A DNA stretch of 64,000 nt, taken from the NCBI GenBank assembly GCA_017531445.1, contig JAFXKZ010000001.1, positions 397,330 to 461,329 of the forward strand, written 5' to 3'. The stretch's first letter is position 1; each line of letters opens with the position of its first letter. Under the pieces are notes generated by a model. That model searched no databases. It worked only from the letters and a program-made list of their open reading frames with translations, and was not told where the DNA came from. Origin of the DNA: Kiritimatiellia bacterium. Lineage in GTDB: Bacteria; Verrucomicrobiota; Kiritimatiellia; RFP12; DVOR01. Below, in pieces: positions 19,290-28,336 of the stretch. The translations under genes were made by a program, and so were the position numbers.

Positions 19290-20129
19290 TTAAAGAAGAA
19301 TGTTATCAATGAGCCGCAAACCGTTTTTACGGCATGCAAGGAGGATTGCGGACGCTCCCGGACAGATGGTCTCCAGTGGCATAAGTGTCTCTGAATCAAC
19401 TACATTTACATAATCCGGAAGCCACCCTTCTGCGGTGGTGGTTTCGCGGATTGCAGATTCAATTACGGCGGCATTGCGTTCGCCATTGGCAACAGCTTCC
19501 CCGGCTGCGGCGAGGGCTCGGCTCAGGCACAGTGCAGATTTTCGCGCATCCGGCGAGAGGTAGGTATTGCGTGAAGACTTGGCCAATCCGTCTTCATCGC
19601 GGATAATCGGGGCGCGAATAATCCTGACCGGGAAGTTGAGATCGCGTACCATTCTGCGGATAACAGCGACTTGCTGGAAGTCTTTTTGCCCGAAGACGGC
19701 TACATCCGGTGCGGCGATATTAAAGAGTTTGGCTACAACGGTGCAAACGCCACGAAAGTGAATCGGACGTTGTGCGCCGCAATAGCCTTTGGCCAACGTT
19801 ACTTCTTCCACCCATGTGCTGGCACCCGTGGGATACATTTCTTCCGGCGTGGGGAGAAAAACAGCTGCGGCACCTTCCGCTTCGCATAAGGCGATATCCT
19901 CGGCTTCTTTGTGCGGGTAGGCGTCGTAGTCTTCATTGGGGGCGAATTGAGTCGGGTTGACAAAGATGCTGACAATCACTTTGTCACAATGTCTGCGGGC
20001 TTCACGGATAAGGGAGAGATGACCCTCGTGCAAATATCCCATTGTTGGTACAAGCCCGATTTTCATTCCGGCTTGTTTCTGCCCAACGCTCCACGTATGC
20101 AGATCGGCAGCGGCTGTAAAACGTTCCAT
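19290..20129 (-). CDS. panC: pantothenate synthetase
   Basis: 279 residues from the ATG at 20129; a TTG 18 bases upstream is an alternative start. Family motifs: VPTMGYLHEGHLSLIR (HxGH), SIFVNPTQFAPNEDYDAYP, FGQKDFQQVAVIRRMVRDLN, and the late KSSRNTYLSP (KMSKS-like). It joins D-pantoate and beta-alanine using ATP in coenzyme A synthesis. It follows metG in the same direction after 44 bases. The neighbouring panB and panD are not in the window. Confidence 0.95.
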   Translation of the reverse strand: MERFTAAADLHTWSVGQKQAGMKIGLVPTMGYLHEGHLSLIREARRHCDKVIVSIFVNPTQFAPNEDYDAYPHKEAEDIALCEAEGAAAVFLPTPEEMYPTGASTWVEEVTLAKGYCGAQRPIHFRGVCTVVAKLFNIAAPDVAVFGQKDFQQVAVIRRMVRDLNFPVRIIRAPIIRDEDGLAKSSRNTYLSPDARKSALCLSRALAAAGEAVANGERNAAVIESAIRETTTAEGWLPDYVNVVDSETLMPLETICPGASAILLACRKNGLRLIDNILL

Positions 20130-20173
20130 GGTTGCGGTTTCTTTCAATAAAATTGTCGGGAATGACTGCCGGA

Positions 20174-22237
20174 TCAGTGCAAACGTGCGCCGGGTGCGGT
20201 GGGGGTGAGTGGTTGCATTACGCGGAAGGAGCCATCCGGATCGGTGCTTGCGAGCACCATGCCTTCAGAGATGCCGAAACGCATTTTGCGAGGTGGCAGA
20301 TTGGCAATCATCACGACCTGTTTCCCGATCAGCGTTTCCGGCGCATAGGAACTGCGGATGCCGGCAAAAACATTGCGGGGCTTTGCTTCGCCGATGTCAA
20401 GCGTTAAACGCAACAGTTTATCGCTTCCTTCAACAATTTCTGCCGCCACTACTTGTGCCACGCGCAAGTCGGCTTTGACAAAGTCGTTGAAGCTGATTTC
20501 CGGAGCAACCGGTTCGGGGAAGACGGTTTCTGCCGGCTTTGTCGCCAATTGCCGGAGGGCTTTTTTCACATCCTTTTCGTTTACCGTTTTGGTGGTGGCC
20601 TTCAGATCTTCCTTGGAGGCTTCCACCATCGCCGCTACGGCTTTGGCATCAACCCGTGCCGCGAGATGCTCATAGGTGCCGATTGTAATCTGTGCGAGTT
20701 CTTTTTCGCAGTCGGCGAACGTGTAGGGAGCTTCACCGAAGAGTTGTTCCACTTTTTCGGCGTAATGCGGAAGAATAGGTTTGAGGCAAATTGCCATCAG
20801 GCGGAAGAGGTTCAAGGTGCCGGTGAGCACGGCGCGTGTGGCCTCGATGTCTTCTTTTACCAATTTCCACGGCATCTTTGCATCAAAGAGCTGGTTGGCC
20901 TTGTCGGCCATTTCGCGCACCAACACCATCACGCGGCAGAAGTCGCGCTTTTCATAAGCGGCGGTGATCTCCGGCAGCATGGCGCGGCATTCCGTCCAAA
21001 GGGTGCGGCTGTCATCATCCATCGTGCTTAAAACGCCGCCGCAACTCTTGTTGATCATCTGTGCGCCGCGCGAGGCGAGATTGGTGATTTTGCCGACGAG
21101 ATCGGAATTGACACGGCTGACGAAGTCTTCCAGATTCAAATCCATGTCATCAACCGAACCATTGAGTTTGCAGGCGTAGTAGAAGCGCAATGCCTGCGCC
21201 GGCAGGTGTTCCAGATAGGTCTTTGCCGAGATGAACGTGCCCTTGCTCTTGCTCATTTTCTCGCCGTTGACGGAGAGAAAGCCGTGAACAAAGACTTCCG
21301 TGGGGGTGCGGTAGCCGGAGTATTCCAGAAGTGCCGGCCAGAAGAGACAGTGAAAACGTGCAATATCTTTACCGATGAAGTGGTAGACTTCCGCGTTGGT
21401 ATCCTGCCACCAATCGGCGAGTGTTTCGCCACGTTCTTTTGCCCATTGCTCCAAGGTGGCCATATAGCCCACCGGCGCATCCAGCCAGACATAGAAGTAT
21501 TTATCCTTTTCACCCGGGATTTCAAAGCCGAAATAGGGTTTATCGCGCGAGATGTTCCATCCGCGTAAAGGTTCATTGAACCATTCAAGCAGTTTTCCTG
21601 CCGTAGCCGAATCGGTGTGTTCGGGGATCCATTCCTCCAGGAATGCACGGAACGGCTCCAATTCAAAAAAGAGCTGTTCACTGTCACGCATGACGGGCGT
21701 TTCGCCGCAGACGGCACAATACGGCGTTTCCAATTCGCCGGCATTGTAGGTCGCGCCGCATACTTCGCAACCGTCGCCATACTGGTCTTTTGCGTGGCAT
21801 TTCGGGCATTCGCCTTTCACGAAGCGGCCGGGGAGGAACATCCCGCAGTGCTCGCAGTAGAGCTGTGCCACCGCCCGGCGCGAGATGTAGCCTTGCTCTT
21901 TCAAGCGCAAATAGATGCCTTGCGAGAGCTGTTTGTTCTCTTCGCTGTTGGTAGATCCGTAACGGTCAAATCCCATTTCAAAGGCTGTAAATTCCTTTAC
22001 ACGTGCCTCATAGCTGCGGGCAATCAATGTTTCCGGGGTGATGCCTTCTTTGCGGGCGCGGATCATGATCGGTGTACCGTGGGTGTCATCGGCGCAAACG
22101 TAGATGCAGCGATGCCCCATCATTTTTTGGTAGCGCACCCAGAAGTCGGTTTGAAGATATTCCACCAGGTGACCTAAATGCAGTGCGCCATTGGCATAGG
22201 GCAGGGCACTGGTAACAATTATTTTACGTTGATTCAT
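20174..22237 (-). CDS. metG: methionyl-tRNA synthetase
   Basis: 687 residues from the ATG at 22237 (AGAGG upstream). HIGH-type motif ANGALHLGHLVEYLQ, two zinc knuckles (CEHC..CPKC and CEVC..CAVC), KMSKS motif EKMSKSKGTFI, anticodon-binding helical domain, and a C-terminal tRNA-binding OB fold (FVKADLRVAQVVAAE to about the last residue). This is the four-cysteine-pair dimeric MetG type. Class I enzyme that charges initiator and elongator tRNA-Met. Confidence 0.96.
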   Translation of the reverse strand: MNQRKIIVTSALPYANGALHLGHLVEYLQTDFWVRYQKMMGHRCIYVCADDTHGTPIMIRARKEGITPETLIARSYEARVKEFTAFEMGFDRYGSTNSEENKQLSQGIYLRLKEQGYISRRAVAQLYCEHCGMFLPGRFVKGECPKCHAKDQYGDGCEVCGATYNAGELETPYCAVCGETPVMRDSEQLFFELEPFRAFLEEWIPEHTDSATAGKLLEWFNEPLRGWNISRDKPYFGFEIPGEKDKYFYVWLDAPVGYMATLEQWAKERGETLADWWQDTNAEVYHFIGKDIARFHCLFWPALLEYSGYRTPTEVFVHGFLSVNGEKMSKSKGTFISAKTYLEHLPAQALRFYYACKLNGSVDDMDLNLEDFVSRVNSDLVGKITNLASRGAQMINKSCGGVLSTMDDDSRTLWTECRAMLPEITAAYEKRDFCRVMVLVREMADKANQLFDAKMPWKLVKEDIEATRAVLTGTLNLFRLMAICLKPILPHYAEKVEQLFGEAPYTFADCEKELAQITIGTYEHLAARVDAKAVAAMVEASKEDLKATTKTVNEKDVKKALRQLATKPAETVFPEPVAPEISFNDFVKADLRVAQVVAAEIVEGSDKLLRLTLDIGEAKPRNVFAGIRSSYAPETLIGKQVVMIANLPPRKMRFGISEGMVLASTDPDGSFRVMQPLTPTAPGARLH

Positions 22238-22288
22238 ACGGGCCTCTTTCTTCAGGCGGTTGCGCATTGTCGCGCGGGTAAAAAGGAA

Positions 22289-23533
22289 TCAGTCGGCCAA
22301 CATCAAGGCACCATTGGCTCGGCGGCTGGCCTCTGCGGCGAAAGCGATGCGATGGCTCTCCAGCGAAACATCAAAGATGTCGGTATAGTGCGCAGGGTCA
22401 CCCTCGGTGAGCAGTCGGACCAATTCATCCATCAGACCGAAGTCGCCTCCGCCATGTCCGGAGCCTTGTGCTGTGCCGGCTTCCAATACGCTGTCCCACA
22501 CTTCCGTTTGGCGCGTATCAAAGTGGTAGATCGTTAATTTGCGACCATCGCCGACAATTTCACCGCGTGTGCCGAAGACTTTTGTCTCGCGTCCTCCGGT
22601 GTAGGTATAGCTCTCCATCTGATGCGCCACGGTTACGCCGCCTTCAAAGCGCAGATTCACCACCTGATGATCGACTGCATCATTGTCGCAGGCATAGACG
22701 CAACGCCCATAAGGGCCGTCTCGCAACATGGCTTTCATCGCCGCATCGCTCTTGTCAACAAAGGGATAGCGGTAGTCCTGCCGCTCCAGATAAATCTTCC
22801 GTGCCGAGTAAGGGCAGGTGCGTTCAACCGTTGCCGGACAGTCAAGACAGCGGTCTGCGGCTCCTGCCGGGCGGTGGTTGGCATTGAAGTGAAAGGTGTT
22901 GCCAAAGGACGAAACGCCGGTGCAACGTTTATTCAGCCACCAGACAAACTGGTCAAAATCGTGACAGCACTTTTGCAGAATCATCGGTGTGGCGCGTGTG
23001 GTGTTTCCCCAATTGCCGCGGCAGAAACTGTGCGCCGCGTGCATATATGCCACCGGTTCCAGATGCTGAATACTCACCGTCTCGCCGATGGTTTTCTCAT
23101 CAATCAATGCTTTCAACTTCTTGAAATAGACGGTATACCGAAGCACGTGCCCCAGGATAACCAGGCGATCTTTCTTCTCGTGTACCTTTGCTGCCAGACG
23201 CTCGCATTCTTCCCACGAACGTCCCATCGGCTTCTCCAGAAGCAGGTGATACCCGGCATCCAAACAGGCAATAGCCGGCTCGATGTGCAACGCATCGGGC
23301 ATTGTAACAGCCATCACATCGCAGTCCGGGTGTGCGGCGACGGCTTCCGACCAATCTCCCCATACGGCACTTTCCGGCAGATGGTACTGCTCGGCCACGG
23401 CTTGGGCGGCCGGGGAATTGATATCTGCCACGCCAACGATTTGGACGCGGTCAGGATGGGCGGCGGCATAGGAAGCGTAGGTTCTTCCACGGTCACCCGC
23501 GCCTAAAATGACCATTCGGATCGGCTGTTGCAT
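22289..23533 (-). CDS. Gfo/Idh/MocA family oxidoreductase
   Basis: 414 residues from the ATG at 23533, chosen for MQQPIRMVILGAGDRG (Rossmann GxGxxG) and ACGGAG upstream; the frame extends further 5' without support. EKPMGRSWEE is the usual catalytic-lysine region. A four-cysteine insert (CLDC..CPYS in part) lies mid-protein, seen in some members of this family. Members oxidise or reduce sugars and related compounds with NAD(P). The substrate cannot be told from the sequence. A TGGTATACT box lies about 30 bases upstream. Confidence 0.85.
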   Translation of the reverse strand: MQQPIRMVILGAGDRGRTYASYAAAHPDRVQIVGVADINSPAAQAVAEQYHLPESAVWGDWSEAVAAHPDCDVMAVTMPDALHIEPAIACLDAGYHLLLEKPMGRSWEECERLAAKVHEKKDRLVILGHVLRYTVYFKKLKALIDEKTIGETVSIQHLEPVAYMHAAHSFCRGNWGNTTRATPMILQKCCHDFDQFVWWLNKRCTGVSSFGNTFHFNANHRPAGAADRCLDCPATVERTCPYSARKIYLERQDYRYPFVDKSDAAMKAMLRDGPYGRCVYACDNDAVDHQVVNLRFEGGVTVAHQMESYTYTGGRETKVFGTRGEIVGDGRKLTIYHFDTRQTEVWDSVLEAGTAQGSGHGGGDFGLMDELVRLLTEGDPAHYTDIFDVSLESHRIAFAAEASRRANGALMLAD

Positions 23534-23728
23534 AGAGACTCCGTTTCTTGATAACCCATTAAGTATACCATATTTGGAAGTCGTGCGGACGGAAGCTTTC
23601 ATCAAACGCGCACAAAGCTGTAAACGCTGCTCCACCTTTCAAGCATTCCCGGTGCCGCCGGAGGAGTGCCGGGTAAACATACAGAATTCGTTACGTGTGG
23701 GGATTGCTCCGGGGCCGTTCAGTCTGGG

Positions 23729-23761
23729 AAAAAACTTCGGCGCACCCGAAGGCGCGCCGAG
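23729..23761 (-). terminator. terminator after the PEP-CTERM gene
   Basis: On the minus strand, a GC-rich stem (TCGGCGCGCC paired with GGTGCGCCGA, one G-T pair) with a TTCG loop is followed by GTTTTTT, 28 bases after the stop. Confidence 0.8.
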
Positions 23762-23789
23762 TTCAAACCGTTCAGTAGGACACAGAGGT

Positions 23790-24560
23790 TCAAGCGAGCT
23801 TGCGTTTCAGCGCGAATCCGGCTACACCGAGAGCCAAGAGGGCAAGCGCTGTCGGCTCGGGGACATTGGGCGAATCGGTCGGTGCCACACCGTAGTTGAC
23901 CGTGATACCGCTGATGGAATAAGCATCGTTAGCGGTGAAGCCAGAGCCATTCAAAGCCACGACAACCTTATCGCCGGCCTTAGCGGTGTAGGTTTCATCC
24001 AAGGCAAAAATCAACTCGACATTCTGTGCAGCTGCTGTAGCGGTAACTTCTCCAACGGCTGTGCCGAGCGTCGTGCCATCGTTCAGGCCAACGCCATACT
24101 CGAAGGTTGTTCCCACGAAACTATTGCTGCTGGCATCCAGCGTGAGGTTCAACTTGATGGCATCCAAAACGGTGCCCGCATCCAGAGTGAGCACGAGCGC
24201 TGCAGACATACCCTGTGCGCCGCCACGACCGGCGAGCGTGATTTGGCCGACATTGTCATTGTTAATCCAGTTGCCTTCGTAGTAAGTGACGCCACCAATG
24301 GTGACACTCGGATTTTGCCAGGCATTGTCTCCGATGGCACCACCATTTGAACCGACATACACACCGGCATCCTTATCCTTGGCCGTATTCAAGACGGAGC
24401 TTGCAGTAGCTGTATTTCCCCAGCCGGCGGTCTGTGCTACCTTTGTATCACCCTCTTTAATGACGGAAGCCGGAAGTGCGGCTTGTGTCCAAGTATAAGT
24501 CACTGCCTGTGCAGCAGAGACGCACAGTGCCGCGAGAGCAAAAAGTGCTGCTTTTTTCAT
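23790..24560 (-). CDS. PEP-CTERM sorted exported protein
   Basis: 256 residues from the ATG at 24560. A Sec signal peptide (KKAALFALAALCVSAAQA) is followed by a Ser/Thr/Gly-rich beta protein with no enzyme motif. The C-terminus carries the PEP-CTERM signal: NVPEPTALALLAL, a hydrophobic helix and the basic KRKLA tail. An exosortase, not in this window, would cleave this tail. Such proteins usually end on the cell surface or in extracellular matrix. Single-gene unit with its own promoter and terminator. Confidence 0.9.
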   Translation of the reverse strand: MKKAALFALAALCVSAAQAVTYTWTQAALPASVIKEGDTKVAQTAGWGNTATASSVLNTAKDKDAGVYVGSNGGAIGDNAWQNPSVTIGGVTYYEGNWINNDNVGQITLAGRGGAQGMSAALVLTLDAGTVLDAIKLNLTLDASSNSFVGTTFEYGVGLNDGTTLGTAVGEVTATAAAQNVELIFALDETYTAKAGDKVVVALNGSGFTANDAYSISGITVNYGVAPTDSPNVPEPTALALLALGVAGFALKRKLA

Positions 24561-24610
24561 AATGCTTGAAAACCTCAATGCAAACTTTCCACTATGGAAA
24601 GAACAGCATT

Positions 24611-24639
24611 AAGATAGCATAAGTCACGGGGGGGGGCAA
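24611..24639 (-). promoter_or_regulatory. promoter of the PEP-CTERM gene
   Basis: On the minus strand, TTGCCC, a 17-base spacer and an extended -10 TGCTATCTT. The spacer begins in a run of nine C residues. About 50 bases separate the -10 from the ATG. Confidence 0.6.
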
Positions 24640-25001
24640 GACTTATTTGCAGTCTTCGTATTTTTTTGCCGGGGGCGGTGCTGACGCGTCCGGAAATGGC
24701 GGCACGGCGGCAGAGGGGAGAAGGCTACCCTTAATAAATAAAGCGGCGTACGGGGATGTGAACGCGAAGGGCTGCTTTTGATGTGCGCGGTAAACCTCCG
24801 GAAAGCCGCATGGCTGTTTTATTTTTCTGGCGGAATGGCCTTTCCGTTGGAGAAACGTCATTGCCCGGAGAGGGGCAAAGGAGGCTATCGGCGCGTTACG
24901 GAAGGCAGAAACGTTTGAATCGGCTGCGTGATGAATGCATTCCGGGTGGGGCTCTGCCATGTGTGGCGGAGCGGCGAGATGACTTTCGGCGAAGTGTGGC
25001 G

Positions 25002-25064
25002 GCAACATGGGCGAAAGAGGGGGTGCAATGTGGGCGAAGTCCGGGCGGAAGATCGCCCATGTTG
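25002..25064. repeat. GGGCGA-box cluster B
   Basis: CAACATGGGCGA at 25002-25013 and CAATGTGGGCGA at 25026-25037 are direct copies 24 bases apart. TCGCCCATGTTG at 25053-25064 is the inverted copy, 15 bases from the second box. Weaker GGCGA motifs lie just upstream (24970-25000). The cluster lies between the divergent PEP-CTERM and sulfatase genes; the rest of the gap from 24640 to 25380 has no supported gene. Confidence 0.75.
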
Positions 25065-25447
25065 AAACGCGGTTTGGGCGCAGAGCTTGAGACACTGCGC
25101 CGGGCGGGTGCTCCGAAGTGGAGAGAGGTCTGTTGCAGCGGTGTGCGCGAAAGGTCTCTGCCGCACATCGGATTCTGTACGATGGCAGACAATGCGCAAC
25201 GCGCGTACAAGTTCTCCTCAGTGGAGCTTTCTTCACCGATATGGCGTATGATGGGCTGACAATATCCAATGCGGGTGCAAGGGCGTTGGGGCGGAGGCGG
25301 CGGCGAGCGGTTTCCGGAAAGAGGCAGGGGCGTGGGTGTGAAGAATGCAGAAAAAAGTCTTGGGCATGGTAATTTACAGATTCTTTTGCTATGCTATTAC
25401 TACGTTAAGTCGTTGCTTTTTGCAGATTTTTCAGACAAGAGGAGAGT

Positions 25448-27127
25448 ATGACAAATCGTAGAACCTTTTTGAAAGCCGCAGGATGCGGTTTGGCGACATT
25501 GGGCGCGGCAGGAGCACTTTCTGCGGCAACGCAGGTGCTTCCCGGGAAAAAACGCCCCAATATTCTGTTCATTATGACAGACGACCATGCGGCACACGCC
25601 ATCAGTGCATATGGTTCGCGGATTAACAAGACGCCCGGCATTGACCGTCTGGCCTCGGAAGGGGTGCTGTGCAAAGACGTCTTTGTGACGAACTCCATTT
25701 GTACGCCTTCGCGTGCGTGCATTCTCTCGGGTATGTACAGCTGCAAGAACGGTGTGCCGGTCTTTAACGACATTTCTCCGAAGTTGAAAACGGTCGGCGG
25801 CACGATGCGCGAGGCGGGTTATTACACCGCGCTTTTAGGCAAGTGGCACATGGGCGGCCCGCACACGGTGCGCGATACCGATTGGGATCGCTGGGCGATT
25901 TATCAGGGGCAGGGACAGTATTTTGATCCGTTCTTCTTCACGAAGGCCGAGAAGTGCCCGGTAGGCGTAGAACAGCATTTGCAGGGGCAGCGGTTGACCT
26001 TTAAGGGAGAGTATGCCACGGACAACCTGACGAAGGTGACGCAATGTGTAATTGATGAAGCGATTGCACAGGACAAGCCTTTCTGCGTGTTCATGCTGCA
26101 CAAAGCACCGCACCGCAACTGGTTGCCTTCGGATAAATACCGCGAAAAGTTCCGCTCTATGACGCTGGACGATTTCCCTCCGCCGGAGACGCTCTTTGAT
26201 GATTATAAGGATCGCGCCACACCGATCAAGCAGACGGCGATGACGTTGGAGCATCATATGCGTATTGAGGCGGATTTGAAACTGACGGAATATTTCTCGC
26301 AGGGCGGCAAGTTCCCGGGCGTAGATCCGCAGCAATACAAAACCGGTGAGTCTACCAATCGTTGGCCGAAAGAGCTGCGTGATCAGCCGGGACTGGATGC
26401 CGCCGAGCGCGAACGTCGCCGTCGTGAACGGATCAAGCTCTCCTACTTGCGCTATATGCAGGATTATTTAGGCTGTGTGCAGAGCGTGGATGACAGCGTG
26501 GCTGATATGCTCGATTACCTTAAAGAAAAGGGAATTGACGAAAATACCATCGTGGTCTACACCGCCGATCAGGGCTTCTTCCTGGGCGATCACGGATTGT
26601 ATGATAAACGCTTCATGCTGGAAGAATCGCTGCGGATGCCTTTCCTGGTGCGTTGGCCGGCGCAGATTAAAGCCGGCAGCGTGAACGAAGACCTGATCAC
26701 GAATGTGGATTTCGCGGCGTTCTTTGCCGATGCAGGCGGGGTGCCGGCAAATCCGGAATGGCAGGGAAGGAGCTTCCTGCCAAACCTGACTGCTGCCGGA
26801 ACGCCGAAAGATTGGCGCAAGAGTTTCTATTACCGTTACTACATTCAAGGCGGCGAACACGCAACGCCCGCCCATTACGGTGTGCGCACCAAGCGGTATA
26901 AGCTCATCAGTTACTACAAGGTGGGTGAATGGGAACTCTTTGACTTGAAGAACGACCCTGAAGAGTTGAAGAATCTCTACAATGATCCGGCCTACAAGGG
27001 TGTGGTAGCGGCACTGAAAGATGAATTGTTCCGTTTGAAGACGGCTGTCGGCGATGCAGATCAATTCTATGGTTGCAGTGATTACTACTTGAATCCCGGT
27101 AATAACTACCCGAACGTTTTTGAATAA
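25448..27127 (+). CDS. Tat-exported sulfatase
   Basis: 559 residues. A Tat signal (NRRTFLKAAGCGLATLGAAG) opens the protein, then NILFIMTDDHAAHAISAYGS provides the metal-binding DD pair. The catalytic motif is CTPSR (in NSICTPSRACILSGMY): the cysteine is turned into formylglycine, so this is a C-type sulfatase needing an FGE or anSME maturase. LLGKWHMGG is also typical. GAGGAGAG precedes the ATG. Likely hydrolyses sulfate esters on host or algal glycans in the periplasm; the exact substrate is unknown. Followed 16 bases later by a CBM9-like gene. Confidence 0.94.
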   Translation: MTNRRTFLKAAGCGLATLGAAGALSAATQVLPGKKRPNILFIMTDDHAAHAISAYGSRINKTPGIDRLASEGVLCKDVFVTNSICTPSRACILSGMYSCKNGVPVFNDISPKLKTVGGTMREAGYYTALLGKWHMGGPHTVRDTDWDRWAIYQGQGQYFDPFFFTKAEKCPVGVEQHLQGQRLTFKGEYATDNLTKVTQCVIDEAIAQDKPFCVFMLHKAPHRNWLPSDKYREKFRSMTLDDFPPPETLFDDYKDRATPIKQTAMTLEHHMRIEADLKLTEYFSQGGKFPGVDPQQYKTGESTNRWPKELRDQPGLDAAERERRRRERIKLSYLRYMQDYLGCVQSVDDSVADMLDYLKEKGIDENTIVVYTADQGFFLGDHGLYDKRFMLEESLRMPFLVRWPAQIKAGSVNEDLITNVDFAAFFADAGGVPANPEWQGRSFLPNLTAAGTPKDWRKSFYYRYYIQGGEHATPAHYGVRTKRYKLISYYKVGEWELFDLKNDPEELKNLYNDPAYKGVVAALKDELFRLKTAVGDADQFYGCSDYYLNPGNNYPNVFE

Positions 27128-27142
27128 ACAAGGAGAAGTATC

Positions 27143-27826
27143 ATGCTTACTGAATACACGATTAACAAGGTCTCCCGTTTGCCGGACTTCGATCCGGAAG
27201 ATCCCATTTGGCAGAAGGCGCAAGCCGGAGAATATGCCTACTGGCATGAAAAGAGCTCGGAACACCATCCGCAAACAACGGTGCGGGCGTTGCATGACGG
27301 CAATGACATCATGATTTGCTGGCAGGTCAAGGATCAGTATGTGCGGATTGTGCATACGGCGATCAACTCCATGGTCTGCGAGGATGCCTGTGTTGAGGCG
27401 TTCTTGCAGCCGTTGAAGATTGAAAAGGGCTATATCAATCTGGAAATCAATGCCGGCGGTTGCATTCACTCCTCGCACATCCGCAACTGGACGCGCGCAC
27501 CGGGCGGCTTTGCTGACTTTGAATACATCGCCAAAGATGCCATCCGTAAGTTGACGGCAAAGGGCAATCTCCCGCAGGTCATCGATCCCGAAAGCCCGGA
27601 AGCGATGGAATGGTGGATGATTGTGCGTATCCCGCGTTCCTATCTGGAAGGCATCTTCGGGCCGCTCGGCGATCTTTCCGGGCAGACATGGCAGGGGAAC
27701 TTCTGCAAGTGCGCAGACTGTTCCAGCCGTCCGCACTGGGGGACGTTGCTGCCGCAGAGCCCGGAACTCAACTTCCACGTGCCGAAGTATTTCAGCCCGA
27801 TCAACTTTGCTTCAGAAGAAAAGTAA
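27143..27826 (+). CDS. CBM9/DOMON-like carbohydrate-binding protein
   Basis: 227 residues, no signal peptide. The start LTEYTINKVSRLPDFDPEDPIW and TTVRALHDGNDIMICWQVKD fit the family 9 carbohydrate-binding-module-like fold seen in proteins paired with sulfatases and glycosidases. The C-terminal FCKCADCSSRPHWGTLLP carries three closely spaced cysteines. AAGGAG precedes the ATG. It is cotranscribed with the sulfatase and probably binds a product or substrate of the same glycan; this is inferred from context. Confidence 0.75.
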   Translation: MLTEYTINKVSRLPDFDPEDPIWQKAQAGEYAYWHEKSSEHHPQTTVRALHDGNDIMICWQVKDQYVRIVHTAINSMVCEDACVEAFLQPLKIEKGYINLEINAGGCIHSSHIRNWTRAPGGFADFEYIAKDAIRKLTAKGNLPQVIDPESPEAMEWWMIVRIPRSYLEGIFGPLGDLSGQTWQGNFCKCADCSSRPHWGTLLPQSPELNFHVPKYFSPINFASEEK

Positions 27827-27851
27827 TTTTATTGCAGCACTGCATGAAATC

Positions 27852-27890
27852 AATAAGGGATGTCCGTCTGCGGACATCCCTTATTCGCTT
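27852..27890 (+). terminator. terminator after the sulfatase operon
   Basis: The perfect 15-bp stem 27852-27866/27871-27885 with a TCTG loop is followed by CGCTTTT. Confidence 0.85.
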
Positions 27891-28015
27891 TTAGTGCGTG
27901 AAAATGATGTGCTGAAATGGTTGTCGAATGTGGGGAAGGAGCTCTCGGGCGTACGTTAAGGATGGCGAACTCCGTGCGCAATTGGGAGGCCAAGCTGTGC
28001 CCATGGGCATTGTGA

Positions 28016-28216
28016 TGCTCAAGCGGCGCAGGTTTTTCACGCATCGCTTCCGGTCATCCGCTTCATGGGGTGGTATTGGTGTGTGGGGATGGCGATGGAT
28101 ATCAGCCGGAGGAGACGCCGAAATATTACTGGCTCAGTGATACTTTTTTCAGTGAACCGGAAAAGCAGGGAAATCGGCTGGAATCGTACACGCTTGCGGG
28201 GCGTATCTGTCAATAA
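28016..28216 (+). pseudogene. short coding remnant, unrecognised
   Basis: After an in-frame stop at 28013-28015, an open stretch runs to a TAA at 28214-28216 with strongly protein-like text (GVVLVCGDGDGY, PKYYWLSDTFFSEPEKQ). Upstream, another frame (27940-28020) reads VKDGELRAQLGGQAVPMG. Together they look like two frames of one decayed gene. There is no start codon or ribosome-binding site, and I do not recognise the family. Confidence 0.3.
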
Positions 28217-28336
28217 ATCCCGAAATGTCCCACGCTGATGACGGGGAAAACATGAAGCGGACTTCTGTAAAAAGATTTTGGCATCCGGTTGACCGGATGC
28301 CAAAAGAAGCATAAACAAGCTCTCGCGTCGCGCAGA

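Noticed and set aside
24783..25259. 158-codon plus-strand frame in the gap before the sulfatase
   Set aside because: It runs through the GGGCGA-box cluster, has no ribosome-binding site and is Arg/Gly-rich low-information sequence.
26468..27778. 436-codon open frame on the minus strand across the sulfatase and CBM9-like genes
   Set aside because: It is fully antisense to two well-matched genes, lacks a ribosome-binding site and has no family motifs; it is a by-product of codon bias.
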